Assembly: GCF_000959525.1 (NCBI RefSeq)
Contig: NZ_CP009832.1
Coordinates: forward strand, 1,860,001-1,924,000
DNA: 64,000 bases
Reading direction: 5' to 3'
From: Burkholderia multivorans ATCC BAA-247
Lineage (GTDB): Bacteria; Pseudomonadota; Gammaproteobacteria; Burkholderiales; Burkholderiaceae
The position numbers and the translations under genes were made by a program. Every line of letters starts with the position of its first letter. Positions within the stretch are counted from its first letter, which is position 1. The notes under the pieces were generated by a model. That model did no database searches. It was not told the DNA's origin and was given only the letters and a program-made list of their open reading frames with translations. Positions 62,945 through 64,000 of this stretch are shown piece by piece.

Positions 62945-63277
62945 TCAATGCCCGAAGTAGATCGAGCGCTCGACCGTACGAACGGCGCGGCGGCTGCCGG
63001 ACTGCGTCGCGGCGTCGGCCTCGCGGCCGTAGCCGGACGTCTGCGTGTCCGCGACGGCGATGCCGCTGTCGTGAACGCGCTTCAGCGCGGCCTGCAGATT
63101 GTCCGGATAGTTCGGATCGTTCGGCCGGTTCGGCTGGTAGCCGGCTTGCTGGAGCGCGGCCAGTTCGGCACGCAGTTGTGCGCGCGTGACGGCAGCGCCA
63201 TCGGAGGCAAACGCCGGTGCGGCGAGCGCGGCGGACACGGCAGCGAGAAGAGCGGCAAGCAGTGGGGTTTTCATCAT
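62945..63277 (-). CDS. DUF4148 exported protein, copy A
   Basis: Small secreted protein of 110 aa: signal peptide (MMKTPLLAALLAAVSAALAA, cleaved after AFA) and a DUF4148 domain (VTRAQLRAELAALQQAGYQP, then NYPDNLQAALKRVHD), ending in ERSIYFGH. The family is frequent in Burkholderia and has no known function. A GAGGTCG site precedes the ATG. Third of three tandem genes on this strand, followed by a terminator. Confidence 0.85.
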   Translation of the reverse strand: MMKTPLLAALLAAVSAALAAPAFASDGAAVTRAQLRAELAALQQAGYQPNRPNDPNYPDNLQAALKRVHDSGIAVADTQTSGYGREADAATQSGSRRAVRTVERSIYFGH

Positions 63278-63348
63278 CGACCTCGACAAAAAAGGATGGG
63301 TAAGGTGTGCGTCGTGCGCCGATCGTCGGCGCCCGCGCGCGGGTTCGT

Positions 63349-63678
63349 TCAATGTCCGAAGTAGATCGAGCGGTCGGCGACGCGCGTTGCGAGCCGGCTG
63401 CCCGATTGCGCGACCGGTGCCGCATCGCTGCCGTATGCGGACGCCGACGCAGACACCGACGCCGGAGCATTCGTGTGAATCCGCGACAGCGCGGCTTCCA
63501 GGTCGGCCGGATAGTGCGGATCGTTCGCACGGCCTGGCGCGTAGCCGGCCGCTTCGAGCTGGACGAGCTCCGTGCGCACTTGCGCACGCGTCAGCGCGGA
63601 TTCATTGGCGAATGCCGGCGCCGCAACGGCGGCGGACACGGCAACGAGAAGAGCGGCGATCAACTGTGTTTTCATCAT
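63349..63678 (-). CDS. DUF4148 exported protein, copy B
   Basis: Paralogue of copy A, 109 aa, with a signal peptide (MMKTQLIAALLVAVSAAVAA, AFA), LTRAQVRTELVQLEAAGYAP, HYPADLEAALSRIH, and the same C-terminal RSIYFGH. The start region and the bases just before it (GAGGTCGATG) are almost identical to copy A, showing recent duplication. It lies 71 bases upstream of copy A and probably shares its transcript. Confidence 0.86.
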   Translation of the reverse strand: MMKTQLIAALLVAVSAAVAAPAFANESALTRAQVRTELVQLEAAGYAPGRANDPHYPADLEAALSRIHTNAPASVSASASAYGSDAAPVAQSGSRLATRVADRSIYFGH

Positions 63679-63738
63679 CGACCTCGATAGAAAGAGAAAG
63701 GATTCAAGACTTCTTCAGGTATGGCGGCGAAGCGGCGC

Positions 63739-64000
63739 TCAATGACCGAAATAGACGGAGCGCTCGGCGACACGGACCGCCGCACGGCGGCCGGACTGCG
63801 TCGCGGCGTTGCCGTCGCTGCCGTACGCGGTGCGCGACGCGGCGCCGGCGATCGCATCGTCCGCATGAAGCTGCGAAAGTGCCGCCTGGACCGTGCCCGG
63901 ATAAGTCGCGTCGCTGGCACGGTTGACCGCGTAGCCGGTCTTTTCGAGTTGTGCGAGTTCGGCACGTACCTGCGCACGCGTGACGGTGGAGGGATTCGCA
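63739..64000 (-). CDS. DUF4148 exported protein, copy C (N-terminus outside window)
   Basis: The visible C-terminal 86 residues contain VTRAQVRAELAQLEKTGYAV, a TYPGTVQAALSQLH segment and the common end ERSVYFGH, so this is a third paralogue. Its signal peptide lies beyond the right edge. Distance to copy B is 60 bases. Confidence 0.83.
   Translation of the reverse strand, partial: ANPSTVTRAQVRAELAQLEKTGYAVNRASDATYPGTVQAALSQLHADDAIAGAASRTAYGSDGNAATQSGRRAAVRVAERSVYFGH

Noticed and set aside
1-64000. Search for tRNA, rRNA, insertion sequences or prophage genes
   Set aside because: Nothing in the sequence supports any of them; no transposase, integrase or terminal inverted repeats were seen.

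Overview
The window is GC-rich and tightly packed, with overlapping start/stop codons. It carries the gene order orbI-orbJ-orbK-pvdA-orbA-pvdF-orbL of the ornibactin siderophore locus. Together with an almost complete cobalamin cluster this points to a Burkholderia, most probably of the cepacia complex. The species cannot be fixed from the sequence. No tRNA, rRNA, CRISPR array, transposase or phage gene is visible.

Layout. (1) 1-15094 (+): the 3' part of the ornibactin operon, with two NRPSs (OrbI truncated by the window edge, OrbJ), two acyltransferase-like proteins, the ornithine hydroxylase, the formyltransferase and the TonB receptor. (2) 15147-17112 (-): a nucleotidyltransferase/AbiEi-like pair resembling a type IV toxin-antitoxin system, with a repeat-containing promoter; then a (+) M20 amidohydrolase. 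(3) 18580-30321: cobalamin block A. A (-) operon cobA-cobE-cobO-cbiA and a (+) operon NiCoT-cobW-cobN-chlI/chlD diverge from a pair of back-to-back cobalamin riboswitches. The chlI/chlD junction carries a textbook -1 frameshift signal. (4) 30421-33000: small housekeeping and hypothetical genes (YaiI family, DUF1993 family, a small membrane protein, Nudix, a basic exported peptide). (5) 33265-37806 (+): CoA-transferase, CitMHS carrier, acyl-CoA dehydrogenase and IclR regulator, probably an organic-acid catabolic unit. (6) 37855-46731: cobalamin block B. A (-) operon cobG-cobH-cobI-cbiG/cobJ lies behind a third cobalamin riboswitch, and a (+) operon cobL-cbiD-cobK-cobM is nearly divergent. (7) 46763-48001: remnants of an MFS/MarR pair and a Nu-class-like GST. 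(8) 48391-52534 (+): a four-gene ABC importer of the iron/spermidine/phosphonate type, followed by a lipoprotein and a frameshifted DUF4148 gene. (9) 54378-61378: a CoA-transferase/HMG-CoA-lyase/VOC operon with LysR and MFS genes, a decayed LysR gene and a nitronate monooxygenase. (10) 61507-64000: GFA protein, OhrR-type regulator and a tandem array of DUF4148 genes running off the edge.

How it fits together. OrbI and OrbJ assemble the peptide from D-hydroxyaspartate, serine and modified ornithines. PvdA, PvdF and OrbK/OrbL make the modified ornithines, and OrbA takes the ferri-siderophore back up. The corrin genes combine an oxygen-dependent CobG and a CobN-type late cobalt chelatase with CbiG and CbiD of the anaerobic route; CobF is absent. 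Three B12 riboswitches put most of these genes under vitamin feedback. The strongest unusual signals are the chlI/chlD frameshift element, the twin 17-bp palindromes exactly 63 bp apart before the CoA-transferase/lyase operon (with a degenerate third copy 5 kb away), and the mirrored riboswitch pair.
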